From assembly GCA_049606855.1 (NCBI GenBank), contig JBMYVY010000024.1:1-6256 (forward strand): DNA of 6,256 nt. Direction: 5' to 3'. This document shows positions 5,205 through 6,256 of this stretch, one piece after another. The number at the start of each line of letters is the position of its first letter. The first letter of the stretch is position 1. The stretch comes from JBELHR01 sp049606855. GTDB lineage: Bacteria; Bacteroidota; Bacteroidia; Flavobacteriales; Flavobacteriaceae. Made by a program: the position numbers and the translations under genes. Under the pieces are notes generated by a model. That model was not told the DNA's origin, searched no databases, and saw only the letters and a list, made by a program, of their open reading frames with translations.

Positions 5205-6047
5205 TTGGAAAAAATATATTTTGATAACTTAAAAGTAAAGGATTTCATGCATAGCAAGGAGTCCTTTTCTCTATTATACAAACAAGAATTTGCTGCGTAT
5301 AAAACTTCTCCCGTTCCTGAGAATTTAGATTTTTATTATGAACACGAAGATTATATAAGCCATACAGACTCAAACAAAGGCTTGGTTAATTATTTATACC
5401 AGAAGGTGAAGGTTGTAAATTTAAGAAAGAAACTTTCTTGGGTAAATACTTGTGTAGAATCCGGTGCGTCTGTTTTAGATATGGGGTGTGGTACTGGGGA
5501 TTTTTTACAAATAATGCAATCTAATAACTTTAGAATTACTGGAATTGAAAGATCTTCTCAAGCTCGAACTATTGCAGAAAAAAAGTTAGGAATAAGAGTA
5601 TATGAAGATATTGAGATGTTAGAGGATCAGAAATTTGATTGTATTACCCTTTGGCACGTTTTTGAGCATCTTGATAATCCAGAAAATTATTTGAAGATCT
5701 TCAAATCTATGTTAAATCCAAATGGTGTTTTGATTGTTGCGGTGCCAAATTATGAAAGTTTCGATGCTCAGTACTATAGACAGTATTGGTCTGCATTTGA
5801 TGTACCGAGACATTTATGGCATTTTTCAAAAAAATCCTTTGAAGTATTTTCTCAGAATTTAGGGTTTGGTTTGATAAAAGTAAAAGGAATGTTTTTTGAT
5901 GCTTTTTATATTTCTTTAATGAGTGAAAAATATAAAGGTGAAAACTTTTCTTTAATTAAAGGGATATGTATTGGAGGTTTATCAAATATTAGAGCCTTTT
6001 TCAATAATAACTATAGTTCGATGGTGTATTTCATGAAAAAGAACTAA
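5205..6047 (+). CDS. Class I SAM-dependent methyltransferase, substrate unknown
   Basis: A 280-residue Rossmann-fold methyltransferase of the Methyltransf_23/Methyltransf_11 type. Motif I for SAM binding is VLDMGCGTGDF (90-100), and the acidic end of strand 2 is GIERS (113-117). The motif IV region is ITLWHVFEHLDNPENYLK (147-164), and VLIVAVPNYESFDAQYY (175-191) then DVPRHLWHFSKKSF (199-212) follow. The N-terminal block with YYEHEDYISHTDSNKGL (44-60) precedes the fold and recurs, as I recall, in Bacteroidota homologs next to mnmG. No signal peptide or clear membrane segment is seen, so it is probably cytoplasmic. The start is uncertain. TTG at 5205 gives an N-terminus like the homologs I remember; the first in-frame ATG is at 5247 (residue 15), has AAAGGA 4 nt upstream and would give 266 residues. 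It is probably co-transcribed with mnmG (35-nt gap). The substrate could be a tRNA, a lipid or a small molecule; the sequence does not say. Confidence 0.85.
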   Translation: MEKIYFDNLKVKDFMHSKESFSLLYKQEFAAYKTSPVPENLDFYYEHEDYISHTDSNKGLVNYLYQKVKVVNLRKKLSWVNTCVESGASVLDMGCGTGDFLQIMQSNNFRITGIERSSQARTIAEKKLGIRVYEDIEMLEDQKFDCITLWHVFEHLDNPENYLKIFKSMLNPNGVLIVAVPNYESFDAQYYRQYWSAFDVPRHLWHFSKKSFEVFSQNLGFGLIKVKGMFFDAFYISLMSEKYKGENFSLIKGICIGGLSNIRAFFNNNYSSMVYFMKKN

Positions 6048-6256
6048 GAATTATTGTTTTAGACCTGTTTTAATGAAGTTTGATCCTATAAAAAGTGTCA
6101 GTACATGGATTTATTATAAAAAGCTCTTAAAACGCCTTAAAAACGGTTGTTTTACATAAAGTGTAATTATTATAAAACTTTGAATAATAGTTTTTATTTA
6201 TAATAATGAAATACCGATTATATTGAGTATTAAATACACAATTAAACTTGTTGATC
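6048..6256. other. AT-rich intergenic tail with no recognised element
   Basis: About 210 bp follow the methyltransferase to the window end. I see no tRNA, no exact TAnnTTTG on either strand, and no convincing terminator for the ybeY-mnmG-methyltransferase operon. An imperfect direct repeat (CTTAAAACG at 6126-6134 and CTTAAAAACG at 6136-6145) and a weak bulged hairpin (about 6129-6153, no T-tract) are the only structures. The doubtful small ORF lies here. Confidence 0.5.
6073..6159 (+). CDS. Doubtful small ORF of 28 residues
   Basis: An ATG-to-TAA frame begins 25 nt after the methyltransferase stop. It would give a small basic peptide that opens MKFDPIKS, has one Trp and contains KKLLKRLKNG near the end. 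No -7 element or ribosome binding site is visible, I do not recognise the product, and a frame of this length can arise by chance in AT-rich DNA. It could be a translated leader, a remnant of a gene that has decayed, or nothing. Confidence 0.12.
   Translation: MKFDPIKSVSTWIYYKKLLKRLKNGCFT

Noticed and set aside
5215..5223. TATATTTTG as a promoter for the methyltransferase
   Set aside because: One base too long for TAnnTTTG (the G is shifted by one), and it lies downstream of the favoured TTG start. The gene follows mnmG by only 35 nt, so co-transcription is simpler.
6129..6153. Hairpin AAAAC-GCC / GGT-T-GTTTT as the operon terminator
   Set aside because: It contains a G-U pair and a bulge, has an AT-rich stem, and no T-run follows. 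Too weak to call.

Overview
This 6.3 kb window is ordinary, AT-rich bacterial chromosome that looks like Bacteroidota, most probably a flavobacterium-like lineage. Three things point there. The promoter-like elements match the Bacteroidota -7 motif TAnnTTTG and the starts lack clear Shine-Dalgarno sequences. YbeY carries the divergent active-site version I associate with this phylum. The block gltX / ybeY / mnmG / class I methyltransferase, with an SPFH protein beside it, is also familiar from this phylum. No mobile element, CRISPR array, rRNA or tRNA gene was seen.

Layout: a short tatA gene (81-257, +) converges on an SPFH/HIR-like membrane protein gene (301-1221, -), with a near-perfect bidirectional terminator between them (257-283). 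Upstream of the SPFH gene on the same strand is gltX (1276-2781, -), closed by its own intrinsic terminator, so the SPFH gene probably has its own start signal. An 83-bp divergent intergenic region (2782-2864) carries one -7 element for gltX and one for the rightward operon. That operon is ybeY (2865-3272), mnmG (3292-5169) and a SAM-dependent methyltransferase (5205-6047), with gaps of 19 and 35 nt. About 210 bp of AT-rich sequence with no convincing gene closes the window.

Functionally this is a translation-centred neighbourhood: Glu-tRNA charging (GltX), 16S rRNA maturation and ribosome quality control (YbeY), and wobble-uridine modification (MnmG), plus two envelope genes (TatA, SPFH).

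The most interesting signal is not a gene. Three copies of a parS-like palindrome (GTTCCACGTGGAAC) lie in the ybeY-mnmG operon. One is inside the ybeY reading frame (3146-3159), one overlaps the ybeY stop and fills most of the ybeY-mnmG gap (3272-3285), and one sits 6 nt after the mnmG stop (5176-5189). This looks like a ParB-loading (centromere) cluster bracketing mnmG, and it suggests that the segment lies in the origin-proximal part of the chromosome.
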